From Atopsyche davidsoni (Eukaryota; Arthropoda; Insecta; Trichoptera; Hydrobiosidae): a stretch of 64,000 nucleotides of DNA. Of this stretch, positions 24,256-37,567 are shown piece after piece (the stretch's first letter is position 1; each line of letters starts with the position of its first letter). A program made the position numbers and the translations under genes. Where the stretch lies: positions 4,504,501-4,568,500 of the forward strand of contig JAILWY010000002.1 in NCBI GenBank assembly GCA_022113835.1, written 5' to 3'. The notes under the pieces are model-generated. The model was not told the origin of the DNA and did not search any database. It was given only the letters and a program-made list of their open reading frames with translations.

Positions 24256-26104
24256 ATTTGACATTTCTCTGGAGTTTTTCGATTACAGCCCGCAGTCGGC
24301 CATCGCTAAAAACAACACGGCGGGCACCGCGCACTTTTCACATTTGCTTATGGTAAGAAATATTGTTTATGGTTGCATTGCGTTGGTCTTTTTCTTTCAT
24401 CGTCAGGAAACTGAAGCCTATAAATCAGCCTATACGGTAATACTCCGCTTTACGCAAAGGGATACGTTTCAGAAAAAAATCGCGTTAAGTGAAATTCGCG
24501 TATATCGGGGTTTACGATTAAACATACATATATACATAGTCAAAACTTAATACAAAAAAATACGAATCATTAAGAACACTTTATGCAGTATTACATGTTA
24601 TTTTTACTGAAACATACATCTATTGTCTTTTGGGTAGCGTTTCTTTTATGTTCTTGTAAAATACGTTCATAACACCCAACGCTGTTTTTAATTGTTAAGA
24701 GAAGTCAATAACTACATTATGTTCATATACGTTCGAACATAATGTAGAAATCGAATCGATAAGAAATTCACGTAATGCGAGGCATTTTACGCGAATAATA
24801 ATAATTTCACTATAACGCGAAATTTGAATTTCGCGTTATAGTGAAACCGCGCATAACGGGGTCGCGTAAAGCGGGGTATTACTGTAGCGTCAAAAAAAAA
24901 AAACACCAAAAAGGGACGCTATTGGCTGATTGCACATAATGTCGTTGCGTGTGTAAAGGACCTAATAAAAATATATCACATGTTTAGTTGAATTTTAAAA
25001 CAAAAATTATTTAAATAATAATTATATAAAGAAATAAAACTCACAATATGCTCTCGATTTACTTAAAAAAAAAAAAACACACTACCAATAATACCCGTTT
25101 CAGAAGTAGGGGAGATGTAGGCAATTGGAGTCAGTGGTGAATGGTGGTCAACCCATTTTAACAGAAACCAAACAAGAAATGCGATGCTTTTGAAGCCAAT
25201 CGCTACCTGTGCACAGGTAAGGCATCCTGACGACGGCTCACTTAGTTTGCGACACGCGTTAATGAGTTACAGAAGTAAAATGATTTGGCGCCCTTCTGAT
25301 CTAATTTTTCGACTGAACAAATTCGAAGGTAAGGCAACTTAATGTTTTGCTAAAATGTAGATTATATTTAGATAATACGTTTTTTGTGTCATAATAAAGT
25401 AAACATTTGACTAAATAAAATGTTTCCTTTATAACGATAAAATACATTTTAACAGTTTCATTTCATCCTGATTTCAGTTTTTTTTTTCAGAGCTTGTATT
25501 AATTTAATATTTATTTTATAATTTTATATCGAGTACCTTTTTAACCACATGCTTTAGTATATTTATATATTTTATTTTACTGGCAGCATACTTAAAATGG
25601 AGGGATATTTAGCATTAATTGTAATCTTTAATTATTTTATTGCAGAGTAGTATTTACAAAGTGGTGAAGTAAAAGTTACGTTCCACTATTATATTAGTAG
25701 TAGTAATATTGTATTAGTATTATAAGGTTTTTTTTTTCTCAATTTCACACAATGATGTAAATGTTATTATTTATTTATTTAAAGTATGTTATTGATTCGT
25801 AGCTATGTTTATTCAATTGAAGTTGCGTATTTCGTTTATTACGTTTTAATTTGCGTACATCTTAAACAATTTGATAAGAGAAATAAAGAAGAAAAATATT
25901 AGAAAAATAATAAAACAATTAAAATCTTATGACGTCTCTTATCTCTATCGGGTTCGCAGAAGTATAAATATTAATTCATAAGCAGTGATTTAGATAAATA
26001 ATATTAGTTTAGTCTTGTGCCATCAATCATATCGTATCGTTCAGTTTTCCGTTTACTCGATTGTACTACTTATAACTTAAAGTATCATTCTTAAGGCAAT
26101 TAGG
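24256..26104. other. Intergenic region between DDB1 and threonine dehydratase gene starts
   Basis: Divergent starts are 1.85 kb apart. It carries the MITE at 24435-24884. A TCAGTT arthropod-type initiator at 26041, 64 bp before the + strand ATG, could be the transcription start of the dehydratase gene. No exon was found between. Confidence 0.45.
24433..24886. mobile_element. pogo/Tc1-like MITE with TA target duplication
   Basis: Terminal inverted repeats CGGTAATACTCCGCTTTACG (left) and CAGTAATACCCCGCTTTACG (right, complemented) bound 24435-24884, flanked by TA on both sides. Inside are two further hairpins: CTACATTATGTTC/GAACATAATGTAG near 24710-24746, and a nearly perfect 40-bp palindrome at 24806-24845 whose arms begin TTCACTATAACGCG. 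About 450 bp and no transposase. Confidence 0.85.
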
Positions 26105-26142
26105 AATGGAAGCGAGACGACCATCAATTACAGTAAGTTATC

Positions 26143-26216
<74 letters not shown>

Positions 26217-29200
26217 CAATATTGATTTTTTTTACACTTCTACTTTTTTTTTTTTAATAATTACAACTACGCTGTTTTTGATTTTGGGAATTACGTATGT
26301 GAGCGATGGTTTACTTTGCCGTTATATTTCGTCTTGATTTCAGTTTTTTTTCTTCAGGGCTTGTATTAATTGTGAGTTCTCAAGTTTCTAAGAAGTACAA
26401 AGGAAATAGACACAAAATATCATTGATATAATAATGCCAAATAAGTCATTATACACAGTGTCAAATTCCCAAAATTAACAACGTGGGATCATCAACCTTG
26501 TCACTCTAAAATCATAAATACTGCGCTATTTTTATAATTTTTTCTGAATACAATTTTTTTAAAGAATAGATATCTTTGTGATTGAATTTTCAGTAATATT
26601 TTTAAGACACAAAATATGAAACCATGACTTTAAAACAAGAAAGATAATTTGCGATAAGTAAGAAATGTTGCGACTGTGTCCCACGTGCTTTATACAAGGA
26701 AATAAATCACAGAAAGCCAATTAATAAATTAAGAAATCAATCAGTATTTATAAAATATTTTTAAAAAATGGTTCGAGATGGATAGAGTGAAATTTGCATA
26801 TTTACTTGTAAAGCTCTCGTAATGTGTTTATTATTTACTTCTTTAGGAATTACCTAAGGTTAATATTATTTTTCTTTGACCCATTAAATAGGTATATATG
26901 GATAATTAGTTACTATTCGGTAAAGTAGAAATAAGCCAACTGTAATGTTATCATGCAAAGCAAATAAATATACGACACAGTTCGTTGTACAGTGACATGG
27001 ATGATTGATTGATTGGATGATCATTACAGCAATAAAAGGATTATAAACTTTATTTCATTATAAACCTCAATGTTGAAGTAATGTTTGTATTTATATCTGA
27101 ATGGATGGCACCCCAAAGGAAGAGTCAATTATACTTTTTTTTATATAAAACTAACACACCTTCAAGTTGCAAAACACGCCCAAACAAAGTATATATTTAT
27201 TGTTTTTGATAAAATCATAAAATTAATTTTCTAAAAAAAAAATTTTTTAACAAAAAAAATATTTCAAGAACTTTTAGAAATAAAAATGTTACTTTTTAAC
27301 TAAAATTTTTCAGAGTGAATTATGGAACTCGGTTAGTGAATAATACGAAAAGTATATAAATATTTACGAAATATACTAAATTAATAAATTGTGTAGGGTT
27401 TTTCTATTGTAGTTAACATTTTTAAAGGTAGCTAACTGATCCAATTTTTATTTGTAATCTAAAAGATTAAAAATATTATCAATTGAGACTAACTCATGTT
27501 GAACTACTATTAAAAGTGATATGTAGTATGTACTAAGTACTTATCGTGATTCCGTAGTGATGTTATCAAAATGTGAGATTTTGGTGTATGAAAAGCACGC
27601 ATAATATTAGATGAGATAATGCATTATCAGCAGTAGATACTCACTAATAATCATCATAAGGACGTTGAAAATATTAGTAATTCAAGAAGTAGATATGGAT
27701 GGAGTACCTCATCAAACGTCATAGTAATGCGTTGTTTTTCTAGATAATTTTATACATTATTGGTGCCCCTAATCACAGATGAGGTTTTATTTTGTGTTTT
27801 TTTTAATATTAAACCAAGAACGAATGGCTTTACTTGAACATTTTCACGTCATATAATTAAAATTATAAGAATAAAAATGAAATTTAAAAATCTACAATAT
27901 AAGTTATACACAATCATAAATTTACAATAGATCTTAGGACTATGTTTACAATACGGTATATATCTAGTCCACTAGGGAAGGTTTACGCTGCAAGACCCAT
28001 AATCATAAAATTATTACTACGAATAAAAAAAAAACATATGAATGAAATATAACTACTTTTTTTCCAAAGAAATTAGTATATTCCATTGTGGCTATTCTAC
28101 TGTTAATAATGGTTTTCTTTGTGTCTCATTTTTAATGTATGGGTATGATTATTCGTACTATTAAGCTCTAACGCGGGCCTGTCCACTTCACTTCAAATAA
28201 TGATAAGGGCCCTCATGAACTATGATAAATTCCCAAAGTTCTATTGTTGTAAACAAACTCTTTTGCCACCACCCCATTATCACACAAGTATCTATTACAA
28301 ACAGTAGCGCTGATACATTATTGCAATATCCGTGTCAAAGTGTCAATCTGTCGCTATTTCCGCCTCCAAAGTTCAAAAAGCATAAACAGTATAAATATAT
28401 AATTTCTCAGTTTGGTTAAAAGTATTTATTTTTACCAGCCGCTAGCTATAATGGTGACAGAAAATGGAATTGACGACCCCATGTGCGATGCAGAGAGGCC
28501 GCAGAAGATTTCGTTTGAAGACGTTTCTTCAGCTGCATACAGGATTAAAAATGGAGTGATAAAAACTCTATGTGTTGTAAGTTTTCGGTGAATATTTTTT
28601 TAACAGCATGTATCTTTTAAAATTAAAATATTTTCGCATTACGTACATTGCAAATTTTAAGATTAACTATTTATAAAATATACGCAAAAGTGTATAGCAA
28701 AATTATCAGGTTTGGATGTTTCGTTAAGAAGACCTTTCTATTTTATTAAATAGAATTGTAAAAAGGTTTTTTTTCTTACCTATAGTTTAATTCAATATAC
28801 CATAAATAAAATATACAGCTGCATACAAAAATATCATTAAAATCACCAATGAACGCATGCATGTTATTGTGCCCAAATACTCGTCACTTCATCTTCCCTT
28901 TCTAACATAATAATTAATATGTAATAATTTTTGGTTGTAACAAATAACGAATTTATTGCAAATTTAATATTAACTAAAATTGAATGATATACTACCCATT
29001 ATTTCACAAAGAATTTGATTCAATTAATAAATAATCAGCTGTTTTTAGAGATTAAAATTTCATAATAATATATTTTTTATTTAAATTAATTTTTCAATAC
29101 TTGATTAAAATATTGATAAACCATATTATTTATTTTTATTTGGTGATAACATTTTTTTAGAAATCACATTTATCCAAAGAAACAGGAGTTGATATATATC

Positions 29201-32200
29201 TTAAAAATGATTATCTGCAATACACTGGAAGGTAAGAAGTAAATAAAAATATTATATAATTTTATACATTTTTTTCAAAATCTTCTCTAAAATCTATTTT
29301 GGTACATATTTCAGTTTCAAAGAGAGAGGAGCTCGAAATGCTCTCATCCTATTATCAGAAGAGAAAAAAAAGACAGGAGTCATATCAGCGTCTCTTGGTA
29401 ATCATTCGCAAGCTTTGAGTTACCATGGAAATCAACTAGGAATACCAGTGACAGTAGTCATGCCCAACGTTGCTCCGATAATGAAGATACAGAAGTGTCG
29501 AGACTTCAATGCAACTGTTGTAGTGGCCGGCGACAATATGACTGAAGCCAAAGCTATCGCAATGAAACTAGGAAAGGAGAAGGGTCTTACTTACATAAAT
29601 GGGTATGTATAAATTTCTGCTCCCTTCTCAAATGGATTGATATCTCCACGGGTAATCAAATTTTGATATGTTTTCACACTGGCTAGTAAAAAAAATATAA
29701 AATAAGCGTTAAGTGAAAGTAAACATTTTTTACTGATTGAAATATGAAAAAATGGATATTTTCGAATCAATATTTCATTTTACATAAACATCAAATGAAG
29801 CAGAATATAAAAACAAACAGGAATTAACTCTGTTGCCGAATGTGTTATTTATATAACTTGTTGATCAATTAATACATTTTTTACTTTAAATCCTTGAATT
29901 TGTAAAAATATTTTAAAAAGCGATAGTCAACAGTATTTGACGCAAAATTTTACAATATTTCACTATTGTTTATTAGATAAAAAATCATGTTTTTGTATGA
30001 TTACGATAAAATAATTAAAAAATGTTATGATATAACTGAAATTTTTAAAGATATGGCAAATTAAATTCAATAACATATTTTTGATAATGTTTTCACACAT
30101 TCTAGATAATATTATGTTACTATTATCTTAAGAGGCAAATTTCTAATTTTAGTTATGACCATCCTCACATAATGGCAGGTCAAGGAACAATTGGCCTTGA
30201 AATATTGGAGGACGTTCCGGATGTCCACACAGTCTTAGTTCCTGTGGGAGGAGGTGGACTGATAGCCGGTGTCGCAACAGCAATTAAACACTTGAAACCG
30301 AATGTAAAAATTTATGTAAGTATACAAAGAACAAAGTAGCTAAATAAATATTTAGAGTATATAATAATTGATACTGTCTAGGGAAACAGATGTTTTATAA
30401 TAGGATAAAGTAAGACCCATCCTAAGAAAAAATATTAATTCTGCTTAAGCTTAAATTAAAATTATACGCTACAGTCATATTTTTGTAAAGGGGTGATGAC
30501 TATGAATTGTGAATGACTTAACACTGTAATATTCAATTCAAAGAAAATGACATCGGACAACTCTGACAACATTCCCAACATATCCAAATATTTTTTTCCA
30601 GTAATACAAATTTCTAAAATTGCCTTAGCCATTCTTGGGAAAAACTGTCTAGTAAGGTTGTAACAATTATAAAAATTAAAACTTATTTCATAAAATCCTT
30701 TATTGATTTCAGTTTGATATGATCATATTAATTTTAGATTAATGTTAATCAGGATGCGTATTTATTTACCCATGCAGGTATTAGTATGTTTATGTGATTA
30801 AGCATATTTTTTCACACATTGAAAACGATTTTCTTTAATCGTTTTCAATGTGTGAAAAAATATGCTTAATCACATTTGATATGATCATTAGAAATTTAGA
30901 TGTTTCACATCAATTGGCAGTAGTAGTGAAGTCAGTTAGATAGAATTCTCCTTTTTTATGGAATAATCCTATCTGGAATAAAAGATAACTATAGAATGAT
31001 TAATGTGTATACATTTCAGGGTGTGGAGTCAGAAAAATGCCCAAGTATGGATGCGGCGATGAAGTACGGAAGTCCCATCATTACACAACTTCTCTCCACA
31101 TTGGCAGATGGGCTCGCTGTTCCAACTGTGGGAGTCAACGCCTTTGTTACAGCAGTTCCTCTCATAGATAAATTGGTAAGAAATATTTTTATGACTCGTT
31201 GGATGAAATCTACTGAAATAATTCCTTTACTTACAAATAGTAACACAAAACAAAGTTAATGTGAGCTATGTAAATTATGTCTACAATGGGGATCTATTCC
31301 ATATTCTCTAATATTTACCTCCCTAGACAAGGCATCTCATTGATGCTAACTTGTATTTAAGATTTTGAAATACAAATGGCAGTTCAAACTCATAAAACCT
31401 TGATTGAGATATTGTTTTGACGACTTTTATGTAATTCTAGGTTGTTGTCAAAGAAGAGTATATTGCACAAGCAATATTAAAATTAGTTGAGACAGAAAAA
31501 TGTGTAGTAGAAGGTGCCGGTGCATCTGGGATAGCAGCAATTATAGAAGGACTTGTCCCAGAGCTTAAAGGAAAAAAGTAATAACAAAACATATTATGAA
31601 ACGTACACTGAAATAAGTATGCAAATAAGTAATAAACATTATTTTCAGGGTTGTATGTTTACTGTCGGGTGGAAACATTGACTCCACAATTTTGGGGCGA
31701 TGTTTGGAAAGAGGACTTGCAGCAGAATATCGTCTCATCAAGTTTAAAGTGACAGTTAGTGACCGACCCGGGGGAATCGCTGAACTCTGCAAACTTCTCT
31801 CATCCATCGGAGTCTCCATCAAAGACATCATGCACGAGAGAGCCTGGGTTATGTCAGACATCTTCAGTGTACAGGTATATTCATTTCTTAATACATACTT
31901 TAAGTCTCTGATTGATGTCAAGCTCCAGGTAAATTTTAGGAACTGGTGCATTAAGACGAGTGGAATAAATTATAATAAATAAAGTAATATAAGATCATGG
32001 TAAAAATGAAGCATGGGTAAATTTCAAATAACCTGTTAATACATTTTTGTCAGTAAACAGTCAAGTATTCTTTAGTTCAAATGACATTCAACGCTTATTA
32101 AAAAATAAATTATTTGATATTTCGTCAATAACGCACTCATTACAGATAACCTTATAGCAGTCATGTCAAAGATACGGCCCGCGGGCCGCATCCGGCCCTC

Positions 32201-32571
32201 GGGCCGTACCAATACGGCCCGCGATCGCAATGTGTCACAGAAAGAAGAATCATGTTTTTTAGAGCTTTTAGACTTATTTTATTTGAATCCGGCCCGCCTA
32301 CACATACTAAATTTAATATATGGCCCTCTGCAAAATTGAGTTTGACACCTCTGCCTTATAGCAATATCAAAACCTGGTAAACCTGCTCAAAGACAAGTTT
32401 TATATTTTAATTTGGCTATTTTTTATTTTATTATTTCAGGTTAAAGTTGTATGCGAAACAAGAGGACCAGAACATGCGATGGAGCTTAAAAATCTATTGC
32501 TTGAAAATTATTTGGACGTGAATTTTGCGAGTCCCAACATCCCATCTTTTATTGACATGAAAATATCTTAA
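26105..32571 (+). CDS. Threonine dehydratase / serine racemase family enzyme with ACT domain
   Basis: Nine exons: 26105-26131, 28439-28575, 29161-29231, 29315-29602, 30153-30315, 31020-31175, 31441-31577, 31649-31874, 32440-32571; about 445 residues. The PLP lysine is in SFKERGAR (exon 4), followed by SLGNHSQAL, a glycine loop [10 protein letters not shown] and SGGNID near the end of the fold. The C-terminal part ([19 protein letters not shown] onward) is an ACT regulatory domain. The family deaminates L-threonine/L-serine or racemises serine. Exon 2 shows an apparent one-base deletion: frame ATA AAA CTC TAT reaches TAA before matching exon 3, while one more A would give K-T-L-C-V then KSHLSKE. 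Exon 1 (MEARRPSIT) is inferred from a GTAAGT donor and in-frame join; the Met at 28451 is an alternative start. AATAAA at 32624. Confidence 0.85.
26145..26214. repeat. (TA)n microsatellite
   Basis: About 35 uninterrupted TA units, starting only 14 bp past the proposed exon 1 donor of the threonine dehydratase gene. Confidence 0.95.
30793..30874. repeat. Perfect 38-bp inverted repeat, 6-nt loop
   Basis: Arms 30793-30830 and 30837-30874 are exact reverse complements around the loop TTCTTT. The left arm begins TGTGATTAAGCATA. A TTTGATATGATCAT string occurs just after the right arm (30876-30889) and again about 165 bp upstream (30711-30724). It lies in the threonine dehydratase intron between exons 5 and 6. 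Confidence 0.95.
32150..32361. mobile_element. hAT-type MITE with 8-bp target duplication
   Basis: The element 32158-32353 (196 bp) begins CAGTCATGTCAAAGA and ends TTTGACACCTCTG, i.e. imperfect CAG..GTGTCAAA termini typical of hAT elements. It is flanked by CCTTATAG at 32150-32157 and 32354-32361. The interior is rich in GGCCCGC blocks and carries no frame. It lies in the last intron of the threonine dehydratase gene. Confidence 0.9.
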
Positions 32572-32623
32572 ATGTATACAAAGCATATAGTTTTAATTGT
32601 ACTTTTGAGAGGAATATTTAAAA

Positions 32624-32629
32624 AATAAA
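32624..32629 (+). terminator. Poly(A) signal AATAAA of threonine dehydratase gene
   Basis: AATAAA 52 bp past the stop codon, the nearest canonical signal. Confidence 0.5.
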
Positions 32630-33200
32630 TAAGTAAAACTTTATTGATTAAATACTTTAAGTTTATATTTTAATAGAAAAATACCAAAACTCATCAATTG
32701 TGGCATATATCTTTATCACCCTCGAGACCAAAATACTTGTTAATTTAGTTTAGAATGAAGAAAAGTATTAAATCAACTTCAGGCTATTTCGAGAAAAAAA
32801 TTTAATCAAGTATATTATTATATTATTTAGAAAATATTGATTTAAACAAATAATATATATTTTTTAATAAATAATGTGTAACTATGTTTATATTGGTAAA
32901 TATAATTGAAAAGAAATAAAATGAGTATTTTGTTACACAACGATTATTAATGTAATTTATTGTCGCGAAACATTAATATACAACATAAAAAAACATAATT
33001 ATATAATAGATTTAAAAATCACATTTTAATTTGATTTGATTTGATAAAACACTATTTCAACGCAAGTGTTCTAAGATTCGAGAAGGAAATTAGTGAAACT
33101 CAACCAAATATACAGACTTTGTCAGCTAAGCATCAATATTTGAAGGAATGAAAAGTTTTACTTAACATACATCTAGATAAGTCATTGTGTTTTCGATGAC

Positions 33201-34495
33201 TTAATTTTTGGTGTAAGCGCCTTCTATGAAGTTAGCCATTTTTACATCACGAGTACTCAGGCCGTTGACATCGTGAGTTGAAAGAGTCACCTGAAATGAG
33301 CAATTTAAATATTTGATTGACATAATGTAATGATCATCGGTCTGGTTTTCATTGCCCACTAGTTGAGGATTAATAGTACCTGCACTTTGTTATAAACATT
33401 AAACCACTCGGGATGGTGGTCCATTTTGTCTGCCATCAGAGCCACACGGGTCATGAAGCCAAAAGCTCCATTGAAGTCCTTGAAGAGGAACTCCTTTTCG
33501 ATAGCATCTCGGTTCTGCTGTACCTTCCACCCTTTGTCCAGCAGGGCTTTGAGGGTGGTAGATCTATCAGTATCACTCAGTTTGTCAGCCTGAAAATAAA
33601 TATCTATATAAATTAGTAAAAACTGACAAAAGACTGCCCCCTTTTTAAATAAAAAATTACCCAGTCCTGTCGATGATTAATGTAGAAAAATATTAAGAGT
33701 GAATCAGACTTGTATTATTTTTATATTTTACCTAAGTTTTACACCATATTAATAAAATATTTTGTAGTAATATTATTGTAACTTAAAATTATAGACATAT
33801 ATTTTTATTTAAATATCTCAAATAAAATTAGTTTTGATAATATTAAAACAAACATATATCTTAAACCATTTTTTGAGTAAATGAAATATTTTTTGTTTTC
33901 ATAAAATTAATGTCACCTAATCGTAGGTAAAATTTTAATGATAACATTTATTAAAGAATTGCTGTGATGTCTTAATATATTACACAAATACGTAAGAAAA
34001 AAAATACGGCTTAGCGGTTTCATCATTTTATTTAAATAAAAACAGCTTTACGTAGATAGGTAGGTAGTAACCGAAAATAATTCACTTTACACCTTAAAAC
34101 TGGAACAATGAGTTGAAAGATGTTTATCTTGAAATCTGTAACCGCATCGTGCAATTCAAATAATTGTCGCTTGTTTGACATTACATATTATAATTACAAA
34201 TCAATGTCCGAAATCGTAATAAGCGATAAATGATTTCAACGAAATAAAACCACAATAACCGGCCGTATCAATCATGGTATAAAATGATAATAAAACTATT
34301 GTTTAAAACCTGATTTTAAGATAAATCATTAATATAAGGATCAACAGGTCTTACCATTTTTGCTCTAGTTTTCTCCTTTGAAGCATGCGTACTGAAACCT
34401 TGGTTAACGCAAATGCTATATAGACCGGTGAAGTGAAAGGAACTGGCCGGAAACCTGCTCGAAACTGAATGCCCGAGTTTCAACAATGTGGTCAT
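33201..34495 (-). CDS. Pcd: Pterin-4a-carbinolamine dehydratase (PCBD/DCoH)
   Basis: Three exons, 34495-34355, 33589-33380 and 33290-33201, encode 146 residues. The core holds [40 protein letters not shown] and VTLSTHD: the HH-P-W motif is the catalytic centre that dehydrates 4a-hydroxytetrahydrobiopterin to recycle the cofactor of aromatic amino-acid hydroxylases. Members are usually about 100 residues; here exon 1 adds 46 residues rich in Ser, Lys, Arg and hydrophobics and free of acidic residues until near its end, as in mitochondrial presequences. Exon 1 ends exactly on an ATG (KM|ADKLSD), so initiation there would yield a standard-length cytosolic enzyme. It faces the FNTB gene divergently. 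Confidence 0.93.
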
Positions 34496-35253
34496 AATAA
34501 AGTGACCTTGGGCGAACTAAAAAAACAATATCAATATGACTTTTGCTTGACCCAAGTTGATGTCAATATCTTTATTACAATGTTACTTATCAATATTTCC
34601 CGGCGTTAAATTTACATTTGACAGTTTACGGGATAGTCTATGACCTATGATATTTGACAGTTGAGTTGTAGTTTTAAAGTAATATAAAAATATTTATTTT
34701 ACTTTATAATATTAACTTTATTAAATAATAATGTAAGTTTTAATAGTGAAATAATTTTTTAAAATTTTTATTAGAAAATCTCAATGTACAATTATATGTA
34801 TTTTGCTTCTGGCAATACTTGCTTCCTAACCAAACTGTCAAAAAGTCAAAATAGATTAGCGCTTCAGTGCTGATTGAATATTCATTTCAATATTATTTAT
34901 AACTTTGTTATAAAATTAGTACCTACCACGCATATAATGGCGTTTTATTTATAGTCGTTTAGATAATGCATAACCTACCTTGTGTTTATTTTCGTTGAAC
35001 TAAAGATACATCTTTATCTCACCACAGTTCTTCAGAACTTTACGCGCGTTCATCCCTCGTGCCCTCTTTTTGTTATCATTTGTCATTTTGTTAACTCACT
35101 AATAACGTTTATTGTATGAAAATGTTGAAATAATGCTTTAATTAACAGGATTAATGGATTGTCAATAGTAGAGACATACCTACTGCTGTTATTTAGTTAA
35201 TTGATATTTTGAGCATTGTTTGGATTTGATTTGGAATAGTGAAATAATTGGAA
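34496..35253. promoter_or_regulatory. Divergent promoter region, Pcd / FNTB
   Basis: 758 bp between opposite start codons. It is AT-rich, with no obvious TATA box for either gene. The 5' UTRs must lie here. Confidence 0.45.
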
Positions 35254-37567
35254 ATGGAAGAAGTATCTGCAAAATCGGGTTGTAAATTGAGATTTTTCGC
35301 TGACATTAGCAATAAACAGATTACAGAGAAAGATGGCTCCAATACGGTCAGCGAACAGGTACCTTGTGATATTTTTACTAACCAATAGTATTCCTTGCAT
35401 GAAATGTCAGCATGCTTGTTCTAAAATAAACCTATGTACTAATATCACACAATTGTATTTGTAACATTGAGTTTTGTTTAAAACTTAGTAACAAAATATG
35501 AAATAATTTGGTAAAGTTTATCATACTTTTTCTATGCTAATAATATCATTTGGTTTTTTAATATTCAGGTACAGGTTGAAACAATGATATTAAAAACATA
35601 CGAATCATTTGAAAAACGAGCATCCCTTAACCCTGAGCTGCCAATTGTTCACCGTAAAGAACATGTGGATTATTTAAAAACTGCTCTGAACCACTTGCCA
35701 ACTTCTTATGAGTGCCTAGATGCTAGCAGACCCTGGCTTTGCTACTGGATACTTAATTCACTATGGCTTCTCAATGATATGCCCGATGCAGAAACATTAT
35801 CTAACGTTGTAAAATTTCTTGCAAAATGCCAACACGAGGATGGAGGATATGGCGGTGGGCCTGGGCAGTATGCTCATCTTGCTCCAACTTATGCTGCGAT
35901 TAATGTTATCAGTATCATAGGAACCCAAGAAGCTTATGATTCAGTCAACAGGAGCAGACTTCAAAGCTTTCTTTGGGCCGTAAGGTCTGTCGATGGGGGT
36001 TTTGCAATGCATAAAGGGGGAGAAGTGGATATCAGAGGGACATATTGTGCATTGAATATTGCAAGAATAACTAACGTGTTCACAACAGATCTGTTTGATA
36101 AGACAGCTGAATGGATCATCAGCTGTCAGACGTATGAAGGAGGTTTTGGTGGTGCTCAAGGTATGGAAGCGCACGGAGGGTATGCGTTCTGTGCAATCGC
36201 CGGACTCGCTCTTCTAGGAAGGCCTAAACTCTGCGATATAGATTCTTTATTAAGATGGTGTGTTAACAGACAAATGAAGTTAGAAGGGGGTTTTCAAGGA
36301 AGGACTAACAAGCTTGTGGACGGCTGCTATTCTTTCTGGCAAGGCGGAGCATTTCCCATAATTCATGCCATTCTATTTAAAAAAGGTAATCCTACACTCT
36401 TTTCTATTAAATTAAAACATATTTATATAGCGTTTATTTTGACGATTTATATGCTATATGTCAATATTATCTTTGTCTCAATATTTTTAGTTTTTTATTT
36501 TGTATATATATATATATATATATGTTATCATTTATTATAATAATTAAAAAATCTATCTTAAGATTAGTAATATAACGAGTCTTCTTTCCAAATGTCAAAT
36601 ATTACAGTGTAATATTTGTAAATTTGATGTTTTCAGCAAAAATACTTAGATTGTATTTTCTTTATAATGTTAAAAACGGACTTTGGAAACAGTTTTACTT
36701 TTGTGTTTTTTTGTGGCTTATTTCTTTTGAATTTTTTGTTGTAACTAATATATATTTGTATTTTTTTATTGTAAATATATAGATATTTTATCAAGGATGA
36801 ACTTCACCTAAAATGAATAATTTTTACAGAACCAAATGATGTAATGGATAATCTATTATTTGACCAAGGGGCGTTGCAAGAATATATTTTGATATGTTGT
36901 CAAAACCATTCAGGAGGATTAATTGACAAGCCTGGAAAGTATGTTCATTAATACCGATTAAAGCAAATAAAATTATCTGCACAAAATCACAAGTGGTGTA
37001 TTCAGTTTCAGTAATTGTTTTGTGAAATAGTTACGATTTATAATTCAGACACACAGTGCCTTGTGTTTTTGTAACTACCATGCTTGTTTATCGATTATAA
37101 ATTCCAGGATTCGTATCCGGATTGAGCAATATGTTTATTTTATAAATATCAGTTATTAATTATCTCCAGAGAAGAAAAACCCTCTAGTTCAGGTTTTCAG
37201 TTTTTCTCTGTATTCTCTCTTGCCAAAAAAAAGTAAATAAAAATTGGATGTTAACAATGTTATACAAAATACCCTCATTGGTTCATGCATTTATAATTAC
37301 TTTAAAGCAAAGTCCAGAGAGTTTATATTATAAAACTCATGTAAATTCATGTTAATTTTGGTTTTCAGACCCAGAGATCTCTACCATACAAACTATGTAC
37401 TGAGTGGGTTATCCATTGCCCAACACGGTCTTGGATTTGAAAAAGAAATAATGGGGAATCCCAAAAACGAGTTGAACAGAATTCACCCAATACACGGTAT
37501 TGGTCCACACTTTGCATACAACGCTGGTCACTACTTTCTAAGACATCCCGCACCAGTCAATGAGTGA
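35254..37567 (+). CDS. FNTB: Protein farnesyltransferase subunit beta
   Basis: Four exons, 35254-35358, 35569-36385, 36830-36938 and 37369-37567, encode 409 residues (vertebrate FNTB is about 437). Repeated GG-rich helices (CQHEDGGYGGGPGQ, DGGFAMHKGGEVDIRGTYCA, YEGGFGGAQGMEAHGGYAF, LEGGFQGRTNKLVDGCYSFW) form the alpha-alpha barrel. The zinc ligands are D286 and C288 in VDGCYSFW and H350 in YHTNYVLSGLS, all present. With the alpha subunit it attaches farnesyl to CaaX proteins such as Ras and lamin. Exon 2 carries most of the domain. The first exon is inferred from its donor and in-frame ATG. Confidence 0.96.

Noticed and set aside
31565..31951. 128-aa minus-strand ORF
   Set aside because: Antisense of the ACT-domain exon of the threonine dehydratase gene.
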